A stretch of 43,108 nucleotides of DNA from DASTBU01 sp035711845 (GCA_035711845.1 DASTBU010000114.1:1-43108), one strand, 5' to 3'. Shown: positions 8,364 through 16,416, numbered from the stretch's first letter. Program-made: numbers and translations. The notes: generated by a model not told the origin, from the sequence alone.

Positions 8364-9520
8364 AGTTCCTGCCGCTGGTCTGGCGCAACCTGATGCGCCG
8401 GAAGATCAGGACGTTCGTCACGCTCCTGAGCATCCTTGTCGCGTTCGTGCTCTTCGGGGCGCTGATGGCGGTGCGCGCCGCGTTCAGCATGGGCGTCGAC
8501 GTGGCCGGAGCCGACCGGCTGATGATGATCCACAAGGTCTCGATCATCCAGCTGCTCCCAGGGAGCTACGGCGAGCGAATCCGCGCGGCCGAGGGGGTCA
8601 CCGAGGTGTCGCATGCGAACTGGTTCGGCGCTTACTATCAGGAGCCGGCCAACTTCGTGCAGAACATGGCCGTGGACCCCGAGACGTGGCTCAGGATCTA
8701 TTCCGAGTACGAGCTGCCGGAGGACCAGAAGAAGGCCTGGTTCGAGGATCGCACCGGCGCCATCATCGGCGCCGATCTCGCCAGGCGGTTCGGCTGGAAG
8801 GTCGGCGATCGGGTTCCGCTCATCTCGCCGATCTACCGCAAGCCCGACGGGTCCCCATGGGACTTCACGATACGCGGCATCTACGACGCGTCGAAACCGG
8901 GCGTGGACAAGTCACAATTCTTCTTCCACTACGCCTACATCAACGAGACGTTCCGCAACACGGTGTTCGGCAACCAGGTCGGGTGGTACGTCTTCAAGGT
9001 GGCGGACCCGGCGACCTCCGATCAGCTGGCGCAGCGAATCGACGCGATGTTCGCCAATTCGCCGGCGGAGACGAAGACGGCGACGGAGAAGGTGTTCGCG
9101 TCGGACTTCGCCAAGCAGGTGGGCGACATCGGCGCCATCATGGTCGCCATCGCGGCGATCGTGATGTTCTTCATCCTGTTCGTGGCCGGCAACGCCATGG
9201 CGCAGTCGATTCGCGAGCGCACGAATGAGCTCGGCGTGCTGAAGACGCTCGGCTTCGGGGACGGACGGATCCTGGCGCTCGTGCTCCTGGAATCCTGCCT
9301 TGTCGCGGTGGTCGGCGGAGGCCTCGGGCTCGCCATCGCCTGGATCATCATCGCACAGGGCGATCCGACGGGCGGGCTGCTCGCGATCTTCCACTTCCCG
9401 ATTCGCGACCTGCTCATCGGGGTCGGACTGGTGATCCTGCTCGGGATCACCACGGGCCTGCTGCCGGCGTTCCAGGCGAGCCGGCTCAAGATTGTCGACG
9501 CGCTGCGGCGCACGGGGTGA
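8360..9520 (+). CDS. ABC exporter permease 1 (MacB_PCD/FtsX family)
   Basis: A 386-residue permease with the four-helix MacB/FtsX layout: helix 1 at about 18-42, an extracytoplasmic domain of some 220 residues, then three helices from about 265 onward. The region QSIRERTNELGVLKTLGFGDGRILALVLLES is the conserved coupling helix contacting the ATPase. It overlaps the ATPase stop by 4 bases, with GAGGAGG upstream. Two different half-size permeases follow one ATPase, suggesting a heterodimeric exporter, in contrast to MacB, where ATPase and permease are fused and homodimeric. Substrate unknown; peptides, lipids or siderophores are exported by relatives. Confidence 0.9.
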   Translation: MKFLPLVWRNLMRRKIRTFVTLLSILVAFVLFGALMAVRAAFSMGVDVAGADRLMMIHKVSIIQLLPGSYGERIRAAEGVTEVSHANWFGAYYQEPANFVQNMAVDPETWLRIYSEYELPEDQKKAWFEDRTGAIIGADLARRFGWKVGDRVPLISPIYRKPDGSPWDFTIRGIYDASKPGVDKSQFFFHYAYINETFRNTVFGNQVGWYVFKVADPATSDQLAQRIDAMFANSPAETKTATEKVFASDFAKQVGDIGAIMVAIAAIVMFFILFVAGNAMAQSIRERTNELGVLKTLGFGDGRILALVLLESCLVAVVGGGLGLAIAWIIIAQGDPTGGLLAIFHFPIRDLLIGVGLVILLGITTGLLPAFQASRLKIVDALRRTG

Positions 9521-9523
9521 GCC

Positions 9524-10711
9524 ATGAACTGGATGTCGCAAGTCATTGCCGTCACCGGCGTCACGTTCCGGTCCATCGGCCAGCGGCTCGGCTCCTCCGT
9601 TGTCGCCGTCATCGGGATCGCCGGCGTCGTTATCGTGTTCGTCGCGGTGCTGTCCATCGCCGAGGGCTTTCGGCAGGCCATGCGCGGCACGGGCGATCCC
9701 CGGACGGTCATCGTGCTGCGATCGGGCAGCGACACCGAGATGACCAGCGGCCTCTCCGGCGAGGACGCACGGCTCATCTCCGAGGCCCCCGGCCTGGAAC
9801 GCGGGCCCGGTGGAACACACGCATCGCCCGAACTCTTCGTCATCGTCGGCCACCCGCTCAAGCGCACGGGGACTGATGCCAACGTACCGCTTCGAGGCCT
9901 GTCGGAAGTTGCCCTGCGGGTCAGGCCGCAGTTGAAGATCACGGACGGGCGGATGTTCCGGTCGGGCACGAACGAGATCGTCGTGGGCCGCGCCGCCTCG
10001 CAGCAATTCGCGGGGCTGTCCGTGGGTTCGACCGTCCGCTGGGGTGAAAGCGCGTGGCAGGTGGTCGGCATCTTCGATGCGGGCGGCAGCGTTGCCGAAT
10101 CGGAAATCTGGTGCGACGATCGCGTGCTGCAGGCGGCCTACCGTCGTGGCAATTCCTACCAGTCGGTGTACGCGCGGCTCGAATCGGTCGATTCGCTCCA
10201 GACCTTCAAGGACGCGCTCACGACGGATCCGAGACTGAACGTCACCGTCATCCGGGAGCCCGACTACTTCGCCCAGCAGTCTCAGTTGCTTCAGACCGTG
10301 ATCCGGACGGTGGGGTTCGCGATAGCAGGGCTCATGGGTCTGGGAGCGATTTTTGGCGCCGTGAACACGATGTACTCGGCCGTCGCCAACCGCACGCGGG
10401 AGATCGCGACCCTGCGCGCGCTCGGGTTCGGCAGCGGTCCTGTCGTGATCTCCGTGCTGGCCGAAGCCGCGATCCTGAGCATCATCGGCGGCATGGTCGG
10501 GGGCGCGCTCGCGTGGGCCGGCTTCGACGGCTACCAGACGGCGACGATGAACTGGCAGTCGTTCAGCCAGGTGGCCTTCGCGTTCGCGGTGACCCCATCC
10601 CTGCTGGTCCGGGCGATGCTGTACGCCCTCGTGATGGGCCTGCTCGGCGGGCTGGCCCCAGCCATTCGGGCCGCACGCCTGCCGGTCGTCACCGCCCTGA
10701 GACAGCTCTAG
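9524..10711 (+). CDS. ABC exporter permease 2 (MacB_PCD/FtsX family)
   Basis: A 395-residue permease with the same topology as the previous gene but divergent sequence: helix 1 near 22-46 (VVAVIGIAGVVIVFVAVLSI), periplasmic domain, then three helices. The coupling segment NRTREIATLRALGFGSGPVV is the counterpart of the first permease. It begins 3 bases after the first permease's stop, so it is the fourth gene of the operon. The outer-membrane channel that such a system needs is not adjacent; the TolC gene at 39239 belongs to another operon. A short hairpin (10711-10729) overlaps the stop, followed by repeats. Confidence 0.9.
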   Translation: MNWMSQVIAVTGVTFRSIGQRLGSSVVAVIGIAGVVIVFVAVLSIAEGFRQAMRGTGDPRTVIVLRSGSDTEMTSGLSGEDARLISEAPGLERGPGGTHASPELFVIVGHPLKRTGTDANVPLRGLSEVALRVRPQLKITDGRMFRSGTNEIVVGRAASQQFAGLSVGSTVRWGESAWQVVGIFDAGGSVAESEIWCDDRVLQAAYRRGNSYQSVYARLESVDSLQTFKDALTTDPRLNVTVIREPDYFAQQSQLLQTVIRTVGFAIAGLMGLGAIFGAVNTMYSAVANRTREIATLRALGFGSGPVVISVLAEAAILSIIGGMVGGALAWAGFDGYQTATMNWQSFSQVAFAFAVTPSLLVRAMLYALVMGLLGGLAPAIRAARLPVVTALRQL

Positions 10712-11128
10712 CGGCATTGAAAACGCCGCGCGGGCCCGCCTTCGCGTTTGCGCTTCGGCGAGGCAGGCGCGCGGACGGCCTTGACCGAAAACTTGACTCA
10801 AAGGCGCAGGATCGAGCCGGTCAAGGCCTCTGGCGCATCGCGGCCGCCGATGGTGCGCCTGCCGCGCAAGGCGCGATGGCGGGACACCTTCTCGCCGTAG
10901 CATTTCGCGACAACCGCGAACACAGGCCCTACACGAGATCCTCGCCCCGTTGCTGACCTCCGGCCCACAGTTCAGCCCTGTCGAGTCGGCAAGGCCATGG
11001 ACGACAAGCGGTTGCCGGTCATCGAGACCTGCGGTCCCGGTGATCCCCAGCGCAGGCATACCGCTTGCTTTTCGATGACGCCAAGCCACGAAAACTGGGA
11101 GACAGGGGGCCCACGGAGGGTCGGTTCT
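10712..11128. other. 417-bp gap after the exporter operon with hairpins and a possible structured leader
   Basis: No gene is supported. Contents: a 5-bp-stem hairpin at 10711-10729, the palindromic repeat at 10735-10770, and a perfect 11-bp inverted repeat (GGCCTTGACCG at 10777-10787 with CGGTCAAGGCC at 10818-10828). Then about 180 bases precede the small protein at 11129 that could be its leader. GGCATACC at 11055-11062 is followed after 14 bases by GACGCCAAGCCACG, which resembles, imperfectly, the core of class I cyclic di-GMP riboswitches. Confidence 0.4.
10735..10770. repeat. CCCGCCTTCGCG...GCGCTTCGGCG palindromic repeat
   Basis: CCCGCCTTCGCG-TTT-GCGCTTCGGCGAGGC: the CCGCC and GCG parts pair, with TTC facing TTC mismatches in the middle, exactly as in the copies at 3509-3538 and in the 25421-25526 repeat. 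Found downstream of the exporter operon. Confidence 0.6.
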
Positions 11129-11374
11129 ATGCGTATTGACGAAGTGCTGCAGCGAATCCAGGGCGAATATCTGGAGATGCCCGGTCTTCGACTGACGGCC
11201 GCCCAGGCACAGCGCCTGTGGGGGCTCGAGCGCGACGTCTGCGATGCCTTGCTTGGAGCCCTGGTCGACGCAAAGTTTCTGTCGCGAACGCGCGATGGCG
11301 CGTTCGTGCGGGTTGATGGTGCGCAGCCGGGGACCCTCGGCGTGCGTCGCGGGCATCGAATGGCCGTTGCGTAA
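11129..11374 (+). CDS. Small winged-helix-like protein of unknown function
   Basis: An 81-residue protein. The frame is open upstream to 10997, but the ATG at 11129 is preferred because GGAGGG lies at 11115-11120, 8 bases before it, and because the upstream residues look non-coding. The part RIDEVLQRIQGEYLEMPGLR followed by LTAAQAQRLWGLE, then CDALLGALVDAKFLSRTRDG and AFVRVDG, reads as helix-helix-recognition helix-wing, the pattern of a small winged-helix DNA-binding fold (PGLRLT...LL..L...FL..T..G.F.R). Such proteins are common and uncharacterised in acidobacteria. No partner gene is coupled to it. It could be a regulator or simply a small nucleic acid-binding protein. Confidence 0.65.
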   Translation: MRIDEVLQRIQGEYLEMPGLRLTAAQAQRLWGLERDVCDALLGALVDAKFLSRTRDGAFVRVDGAQPGTLGVRRGHRMAVA

Positions 11375-11451
11375 GTTTCGTCACCCACCGGTGCCGGCCG
11401 GCTGACAACCCGCCTCGTCAGCCAATGCAGGCCGGCTCGTATCCTCGATCC

Positions 11452-11508
11452 CGGGCGCTCCGGCGCCCGCGGCCGGCTGGTCGGAGGTTGAAGGCAGCGA
11501 GGCCTTCA
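11452..11508. terminator. Tandem hairpins between convergent genes
   Basis: Hairpin 1: CGGGCGC-TCCG-GCGCCCG (11452-11469), 7-bp stem with a UCCG loop. Hairpin 2: TGAAGGC-AGCGAG-GCCTTCA (11489-11508), 7-bp stem. They lie between the 3' ends of the small protein (plus) and the peroxiredoxin (minus). No T-tract follows, so termination is a guess from position and structure. Confidence 0.4.
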
Positions 11509-11518
11509 GCCTTCGACT

Positions 11519-11992
11519 TCACCTCGCACTCGAGACATTCGTCAGGGCCTCGAAGAGCTCGGCGTTGTCCGGCTGCTCAGGAATCTCGTACTGGCGCGTC
11601 CAGGCAATCTTGCCCTCCTTGTCCACCAGAAACAGCGCGCGCTCCGAGATCCCGTCCCGCTCGCGAAAGACCCCATACTTCCGCGCGACCTCGCCGTGGG
11701 GATGGAAGTCGCTGAGAAGATCGAACGAAATCGATCCAAGCGACCTGGCCCACGCTGCCTTGGCCGGTTGGGCATCGACGCTGATGCCGACGACGACGGT
11801 ATCAACCCCCGCAAACCTGGGCAGATCCCCTTCGTACGCGCACATCTGATTCGCGCAGACTGGTGTGAACGCCAGCGGGTGAAACGCCAGCAGGACGTTC
11901 TGCCGCCCGCGGAAGTTCGACAGCCTGATCGTTCCGCCGCGGTGGCTCCGCAGCTCGAAATCAGGAGCCGGATCGCCAATTGTGAGAGACAT
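11519..11992 (-). CDS. Peroxiredoxin, PrxQ/BCP or AhpE type
   Basis: A 157-residue thiol peroxidase of thioredoxin fold (DPAPDFELRSHRGGTIRLSNFRG opening). The peroxidatic site PLAFTPVC gives Cys46, and Cys51 follows in a C-x4-C arrangement, as in PrxQ/BCP, where the second Cys resolves the sulfenic acid within the same helix; the rest resembles AhpE-like proteins. It would reduce hydrogen peroxide and organic hydroperoxides in the cytoplasm. It is the last gene of a minus-strand run. Its upstream gap consists only of heptamer array B, so no purine-rich ribosome binding site is visible before the ATG at 11990-11992. Confidence 0.9.
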   Translation of the reverse strand: MSLTIGDPAPDFELRSHRGGTIRLSNFRGRQNVLLAFHPLAFTPVCANQMCAYEGDLPRFAGVDTVVVGISVDAQPAKAAWARSLGSISFDLLSDFHPHGEVARKYGVFRERDGISERALFLVDKEGKIAWTRQYEIPEQPDNAELFEALTNVSSAR

Positions 11993-12000
11993 ATGGACAA

Positions 12001-12063
12001 GTTACCAGTTACCAGTTACCAGCTACCAGCTACCAGCTACCGGTTTTCAGTTGGTCGCTATTT
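12001..12063. repeat. Heptamer-phased repeat array B
   Basis: Nine units in exact 7-bp phase: three GTTACCA, two GCTACCA, GCTACCG, then degenerate GTTTTCA, GTTGGTC, GCTATTT. The array fills the complete space between the stop codon of the lipoprotein (TAG, 12058-12060, itself inside the last unit) and the peroxiredoxin start at 11992. Only one orientation is seen, unlike arrays A, C and D. Confidence 0.8.
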
Positions 12064-12549
12064 CAGTGTTTGAACGGCGACGACGCGGGCAATCATCCAT
12101 TCACCGTCCTCGCGCCGCATGGTCAGGGCAAACTCACGCGCATCCCTCGTCCGACGCGACGTAGGCGAGCGTTGAAGGATCTCCGCGGTCAGGTTCACGT
12201 CGGCCGTCTGCCCGTCCGGCGCGACCTGCACGTTGACGTCGGCCAGATCCAGCTGGAATTCGGCCATGCGCGACTGCAGCCGCAGCGCCATCCCCATCAG
12301 CATCTCGCGGCCGCTGATTGGCGCCGTCCCGTCCCCGAGCTCAACGCTGACGTCCTCCGTGAAATAGCTGGCAAGCGATGTCGCCTGTGTCACGGCCCCG
12401 AGGCCTTCGGGCGCGTGCGTATTCGCCTGGACCTCGAGTGCCTCGAGACGCTTCCGGACGGCCGATCGTTCGTCGCCGAGCCAGGAACACGCCGCCTGGG
12501 AGAGGAGCAGGACGATGAGCGCAGGCACAAGTCCCCTTCGCGGGACCAT
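12058..12549 (-). CDS. NTF2/SnoaL-like lipoprotein
   Basis: A 163-residue protein beginning with a lipoprotein signal (MVPRRGLVPALIVLLLSQAAC, lipobox LSQAAC, Cys21 the predicted lipidation site). The remainder (VRKRLEALEVQANTHA, SLASYFTEDVSVELGDG, the REMLMGM helix, VNVQVAPDGQTADVNLTA, ending MRREDGEWMIARVVAVQTLK) has the alpha plus curved-sheet pattern of NTF2-like/SnoaL domains, a ligand-binding or scaffold fold. No catalytic residues can be assigned, so an enzymatic role is not claimed. The ATG overlaps the stop of the signal peptidase gene by one base (TGATG). Its stop codon lies inside heptamer array B. Confidence 0.75.
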   Translation of the reverse strand: MVPRRGLVPALIVLLLSQAACSWLGDERSAVRKRLEALEVQANTHAPEGLGAVTQATSLASYFTEDVSVELGDGTAPISGREMLMGMALRLQSRMAEFQLDLADVNVQVAPDGQTADVNLTAEILQRSPTSRRTRDAREFALTMRREDGEWMIARVVAVQTLK

Positions 12550-13028
12550 CAGTACACCAGCCTGCCCAGAATGCGGCTTCCCTCCACGCGCCCGCGGTCG
12601 GAGGTCCCCCGGTTGTCGCCCGCCACGAAATATTCCGAGCTCCCCAACGTCACCTCATCCAAGTCCCACGGCTTCCGATGCCGAACGTAGGGCTCCGCGA
12701 GCGGAACCTCGTTGATGTATATCTGCCCGTCGCGCACCGAGAGTCGTTCCCCGGGGAGGCCGACGATGCGCTTGATGTAAACGACGTGAGGGCCGGCGAG
12801 CTTGATGGCAACGATGTCGCCGCGCTGAGGACGGGATCCGAGGTAGGCCATCCGGTTGACGAAGGTCAGCTTGCCGGTGCTGTAGGTGGGAAGCATGCTG
12901 TCGCCATCGGCGCGGACCGGCAGGAGGATCCAGCGAAACGTGATGATGCACGCGACGGCGAGCACGAGGATGCGGACGGTCGTGCGTCTGGGATTGGGTC
13001 CGAAGATGACGCGTCGGACGCTGCTCAC
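12549..13028 (-). CDS. lepB: Signal peptidase I
   Basis: A 159-residue type I leader peptidase, which cleaves signal peptides on the outer face of the cytoplasmic membrane. One membrane segment (about 19-36) is followed by the nucleophile motif DGDSMLPT (Ser44) and the general-base motif YIKRIVGLPGE (Lys86); the downstream box GDNRGTSDRGRVEG is the conserved GDN..SDSR region, here with a Gly-Thr variation. It is much shorter than E. coli LepB (324 residues) and resembles the compact single-anchor enzymes. It is coupled to the following lipoprotein gene, although a lipoprotein would be processed by LspA instead. It may be one of several paralogues in the genome. Confidence 0.9.
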   Translation of the reverse strand: MSSVRRVIFGPNPRRTTVRILVLAVACIITFRWILLPVRADGDSMLPTYSTGKLTFVNRMAYLGSRPQRGDIVAIKLAGPHVVYIKRIVGLPGERLSVRDGQIYINEVPLAEPYVRHRKPWDLDEVTLGSSEYFVAGDNRGTSDRGRVEGSRILGRLVY

Positions 13029-13074
13029 GGCTTTCTGAGTATATCGTCCGACGCGACGACGGTGCGCCTGTGGA

Positions 13075-13863
13075 TCAAGGGCGCTCGGAATAGGGAGCGA
13101 TCAGCCCGCGCGCCCCGCGTGCCACCGTCACGTAGATCGTTTTCGTGTCGTCGCCCTGACGATAGACGGGGAAACCGTGGTATTCGCCGATTCGTGTGAA
13201 GCGCGACGAGTCGAGCTCCACGGCAGGTCCGCTGATGAACCACCGGCGATCGAGGTACTCGACGAACATGCCGTTGAGCCCTTCGGGCAACTGCGCGCTG
13301 ACGAGCGGCCCCAGCGGGTACGGCTGCTCCGGAGCTCCCGTCGTCGCTACCGGCTCCGGCTCTCCGGGCTGCGCCGCCCCTGATGGAACGTCGTGTGGGG
13401 AGACCGGCACTATCTGCATCGGCGGAGCAGGGGCGCGCGCGATCCCCGCGAGCGGGCCGATCTGTTCCTCGTACGGGCTGACGATTGGAGACGACGGCAA
13501 TCTGCTGCCGGACGTGCCGGCGAGGTCGCCGGAGCGAGGACGTTCGTAGGGCTTCATCCACCCGCCGGCCAGCGGCACGTACAGCACGCTGTAGGGCTCG
13601 AGCGTGGTGCGGCTGTACAGCGGGATCCCGCGGTAGTCTCCGCTGCGCACCATCTCGTAAGGATTGAAATAGATCGCCGGGCCGGTGGGATAGTAGACGC
13701 TGCCGGAATGCGTGATGGCTTCGCCGTTCAGAAACCAGCTTTCGTTCTCGGCCGTGACAATCGGCGTCGGAGAAGGATGGAATATCACCTGCGCCCACCC
13801 GGCAGCCTGAAGCGTGGCAAGTACTGCGGCGACCGCGAACAGCTGGGGAGCTCTTCTGCGCAT
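13075..13863 (-). CDS. Secreted protein of unknown function with an internal duplication
   Basis: A 262-residue exported protein; I recognise no named family. The ATG at 13861-13863 gives a typical signal peptide (MRRRAPQLFAVAAVLATLQAAGWA, cleavage near residue 24). Two copies of a 55-70 residue module are visible: residues 42-109 (SWFLNGEAI ... GDYRGIPLY ... VLYVPLAGGWMKPYERP) and 207-262 (RWFISGPAV ... GEYHGFPVY ... TIYVTVARGARGLIAPYSERP). Shared positions read WF-x2-G-x-A, G-D/E-Y-x-G-x-P-x-Y, Y-V-x2-A-x-G, P-Y-x-R-P. A proline/alanine-rich linker (about 110-190) joins them. No catalytic motif is seen; a wall- or surface-binding role is only a guess. It precedes lepB on the same strand. 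Confidence 0.75.
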   Translation of the reverse strand: MRRRAPQLFAVAAVLATLQAAGWAQVIFHPSPTPIVTAENESWFLNGEAITHSGSVYYPTGPAIYFNPYEMVRSGDYRGIPLYSRTTLEPYSVLYVPLAGGWMKPYERPRSGDLAGTSGSRLPSSPIVSPYEEQIGPLAGIARAPAPPMQIVPVSPHDVPSGAAQPGEPEPVATTGAPEQPYPLGPLVSAQLPEGLNGMFVEYLDRRWFISGPAVELDSSRFTRIGEYHGFPVYRQGDDTKTIYVTVARGARGLIAPYSERP

Positions 13864-13966
13864 GTCGACACCTCTGATGCCACTGTGACACCAGAGGTCC
13901 GATCGCCGCAATCGCCAATATTGTCATCGACTCGGGGCTCGGGGCTCGAGCCCGCGTCCCAACGCT

Positions 13967-14884
13967 TCAGCGCTGCTCCTTCATCCAGTAGCGCGCGAGG
14001 CCCTGCCACGAGTAGTCGAGTCGGCCCGCGCGGCCGTACTGGGCGGCCTCCTCCTCGCCCACGGTCCGTTTCAGCTCCTGCAGGCCCGCCTCGACGAACA
14101 GCTGTTCGCGACGCGCGTCGTCGAGCTGGGCGTCTGCGAGCAGCCGGCGAGCCAGTCGGCTCCAGCCGGCCAGCCGCTCGAACAGCTGCTGGAAGTGCGT
14201 TCGAGCGCCGTGGAACGGCCCGAAGTGTGTGAGAAACAGCGTATCGGGATCCCAGGCGAGAATGCGATCCGCGCTGGTCCGCCAGGCCTCGAGATCGATG
14301 TCCGGCGGCGGGGTCGGCGGCATGACGAATGTCCCTCCAGTTCGACGGATGCCCGCTGTGTCGCCGACGAAGGCGACGCTGCCGGAGGGATCGAAGTAGC
14401 TGACGTGATGCGACGCATGCCCGGGCGTATACTCGACGCGCAGCTCGCGGCCACCCGCCGCAATCGTCTCACCGCCGGACAGTACTCGAACACGCTCGGC
14501 GGGGACCGGCAGGAACTCGCCCCAGAGCCGGTCCATATCCGCACCGTACAAACGGGCAGCGCTCGACAGCAACCGCCGCGGATCGATCATGTGCGGCGCC
14601 CCGCGCTCGTGCACGAGCACTTCGATGCCGGGGTTGGCCTTCAACAGCGATCCGGTCGCGCCGGCGTGATCCAGGTGGATGTGGGTCAGGAGCACCTGAC
14701 GGATGTCGGTGACGGCGATGCCTCTCTCCACCAGCGCGCGCTCGAGGGTCGCGAGGGTCGACGCCGGTCCTGGATCGACGAGGGCCACTCCCCCGGCGCT
14801 CTGCAACACGGCAGTCGCGATGATCCCGGGACGTTCCAGGAACTGCAGATCGACGTAGTCCATACCGGAAGCCAGCGTGGACAT
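13967..14884 (-). CDS. Metallo-beta-lactamase-fold hydrolase
   Basis: A 305-residue MBL-fold protein. The signature THIHLDH (His68, His70, Asp72, His73) binds a dinuclear metal centre; further ligands are GHASHH, the Asp of FVGDTAG and the His of LTHFGPFHG. The layout resembles glyoxalase II-like and lactonase-like hydrolases, with an extra C-terminal helical part (ARRLLADAQLDDARREQLFV onward). No signal peptide, so it is cytoplasmic. The substrate cannot be deduced; a thioester or lactone is typical. Its ATG overlaps the stop of the preceding amidohydrolase by one base (TGATG), so the two are co-translated and could act in one degradative route. Confidence 0.88.
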   Translation of the reverse strand: MSTLASGMDYVDLQFLERPGIIATAVLQSAGGVALVDPGPASTLATLERALVERGIAVTDIRQVLLTHIHLDHAGATGSLLKANPGIEVLVHERGAPHMIDPRRLLSSAARLYGADMDRLWGEFLPVPAERVRVLSGGETIAAGGRELRVEYTPGHASHHVSYFDPSGSVAFVGDTAGIRRTGGTFVMPPTPPPDIDLEAWRTSADRILAWDPDTLFLTHFGPFHGARTHFQQLFERLAGWSRLARRLLADAQLDDARREQLFVEAGLQELKRTVGEEEAAQYGRAGRLDYSWQGLARYWMKEQR

Positions 14885-16230
14885 CAGCGGCCCGCCGCCG
14901 TTGTCGTACGAGCTGTTCGATCGTCCTTGTGGACGACGCCGCCTTTCATCACGAACACGACACGCTGCAGCTCGGTGATGTCCTTCAGCGGATCGCCGGC
15001 GACCGCGATCAGATCGGCGAAGCGGCCGGGCTGAATCGAGCCGACGGTGTCGGTCGCGCCCAGCAGCGCGGCGGCTGCACGCGTCGCCGACAGGATGGCC
15101 TCCATCGGGGGCATGCCCGCTTCGACCATGTAGCCGAACTCTCGCGCGTTCTCGCCGTGATTGGACACACCGGAATCGGTGCCGAATGCGATCTTCACGC
15201 CGCCCGCGTACGCGCGGCGAAACGAATCCTGAATCAATGGGCCGATGCGCGCCGCCTTCTCGCGGACCGACGGGTGCAGGCCGCCAGGCTGCTTCGCCAT
15301 CTCCGCAACCGTCTTGCCCGCGATGATGGTCGGGACGAGGTAGGTGCCATGCTGCTTGAAGAGCGCGATGGTTTCGCCGTCCAGATAGGTGCCATGCTCG
15401 ATGGAATCCACGCCGGCCTCGATGGCGGCCTCCATTCCGCGCTTGCCGTGCGCGTGCGCGGCCACCTTCATGCCGAGCATGTGCGCGGTCTGGACAATCG
15501 CCTTCATCTCCGCGTCGGTGAACTGCTGGAGATCGCCGGAGTCGTTGATCGAGAGCACGCCGCCCGTCGCCGTGAACTTGATCAGATCGGCGCCGTACTT
15601 GTGCTGGTAGCGCACCGCCTTGGCGGCCTCTTCGGGCGAGTCGACGATGCCGTTCTGCCAGGTGGCGTCACCACCGAGATCGGGACGAAGGCCACCCTGA
15701 TCGCCGTGGCCGCCGGTGATGCTGAGGCCGTTCCGCGCCGTCCAGATCCGCGGACCCGGCACGAGCCCCTCGTCGATCGCCCGCTTCAGCGCGACGTCCG
15801 CGCCGCCCTCGGCGCCGACGTTCCTGATTGTCGTGAACCCCGCATCGAGCGTGCGTCTGGCATAGAGCGTCGAGCGCACGGCAGCATCGACAGGGCCCAT
15901 GGTGACCGCCCGCACGATCGCGTCGGCCGTTCCCTCACCCGTGATGTGCGTGTGGGAATCGATCAGGCCGGGAAGGACGGTGGCGTTGCTCAAGTCGGTC
16001 ACGCCTGCGCCGGCCGGCGGAACGAATCCCTCCTGCACGCCGATGATGCGGCCGGCGGCGATCAGGATCGACACCCGCTCGCGAGGAGCGGACGCCGCGC
16101 CATCGATCAACCGTCCCGCGTGCACGACGTGATCGGGACGCGGCTGCGAGGCGTGCTGCGCCTCCGTCGCCACGATTGCGGCGCACGAAGCCAGCACCGC
16201 GACCAGCACGGCTGTCCATGAGTTCGACAT
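14884..16230 (-). CDS. Secreted amidohydrolase (imidazolonepropionase-like)
   Basis: A 448-residue metal-dependent amidohydrolase of the subgroup annotated as imidazolonepropionase-like or Xaa-Pro dipeptidase-like. The ATG at 16228-16230 is chosen because GGAGA lies just upstream and because it gives a signal peptide (about residues 1-24). Metal-site landmarks: IDSHTHI (His93, His95), LIKFTATGG (candidate carbamylated Lys), AAHAHG, SIEHGTYLD and the catalytic Asp of FGTDSG. The C-terminal part GSIQPGRFADLIAVAGDPL is the small beta-sandwich domain usual in the family. Relatives cleave dipeptides such as Xaa-Pro or cyclic amides in the periplasm. It is coupled to the MBL-fold gene. Confidence 0.9.
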   Translation of the reverse strand: MSNSWTAVLVAVLASCAAIVATEAQHASQPRPDHVVHAGRLIDGAASAPRERVSILIAAGRIIGVQEGFVPPAGAGVTDLSNATVLPGLIDSHTHITGEGTADAIVRAVTMGPVDAAVRSTLYARRTLDAGFTTIRNVGAEGGADVALKRAIDEGLVPGPRIWTARNGLSITGGHGDQGGLRPDLGGDATWQNGIVDSPEEAAKAVRYQHKYGADLIKFTATGGVLSINDSGDLQQFTDAEMKAIVQTAHMLGMKVAAHAHGKRGMEAAIEAGVDSIEHGTYLDGETIALFKQHGTYLVPTIIAGKTVAEMAKQPGGLHPSVREKAARIGPLIQDSFRRAYAGGVKIAFGTDSGVSNHGENAREFGYMVEAGMPPMEAILSATRAAAALLGATDTVGSIQPGRFADLIAVAGDPLKDITELQRVVFVMKGGVVHKDDRTARTTTAAGR

Positions 16231-16416
16231 TCGTCTCTCCTGCCCGAGATTCCAGGTTGACGGCTGAACCTTCTGAGCGTACCAACCTGGCGGGCGCGGT
16301 TCAAGGCTCCGGAAGTTGGGACACAACGGTCAGCACGGGGTCACGGGCTTCGGCCACGTGGCAGTCACAACTGGGTATTGCACGGCGGGGCTGCTAAAAT
16401 CAAGGAAGTACAACCC

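Noticed and set aside
10997..11128. Longer version of the small winged-helix protein starting at 10997
   Set aside because: A good ribosome binding site precedes the ATG at 11129, and the upstream residues show no conserved or structured pattern.
8912..11356. Long open frame (about 814 codons) on the minus strand
   Set aside because: It is antisense to two well-supported permease genes and an intergenic region; its product is Arg/Pro/His-rich low complexity with no domain, as expected from the complement of high-GC coding DNA.
12549..13028. Possibility that the short LepB is truncated
   Set aside because: It keeps Ser44, Lys86 and the C-terminal GDN box; single-anchor short signal peptidases are common.
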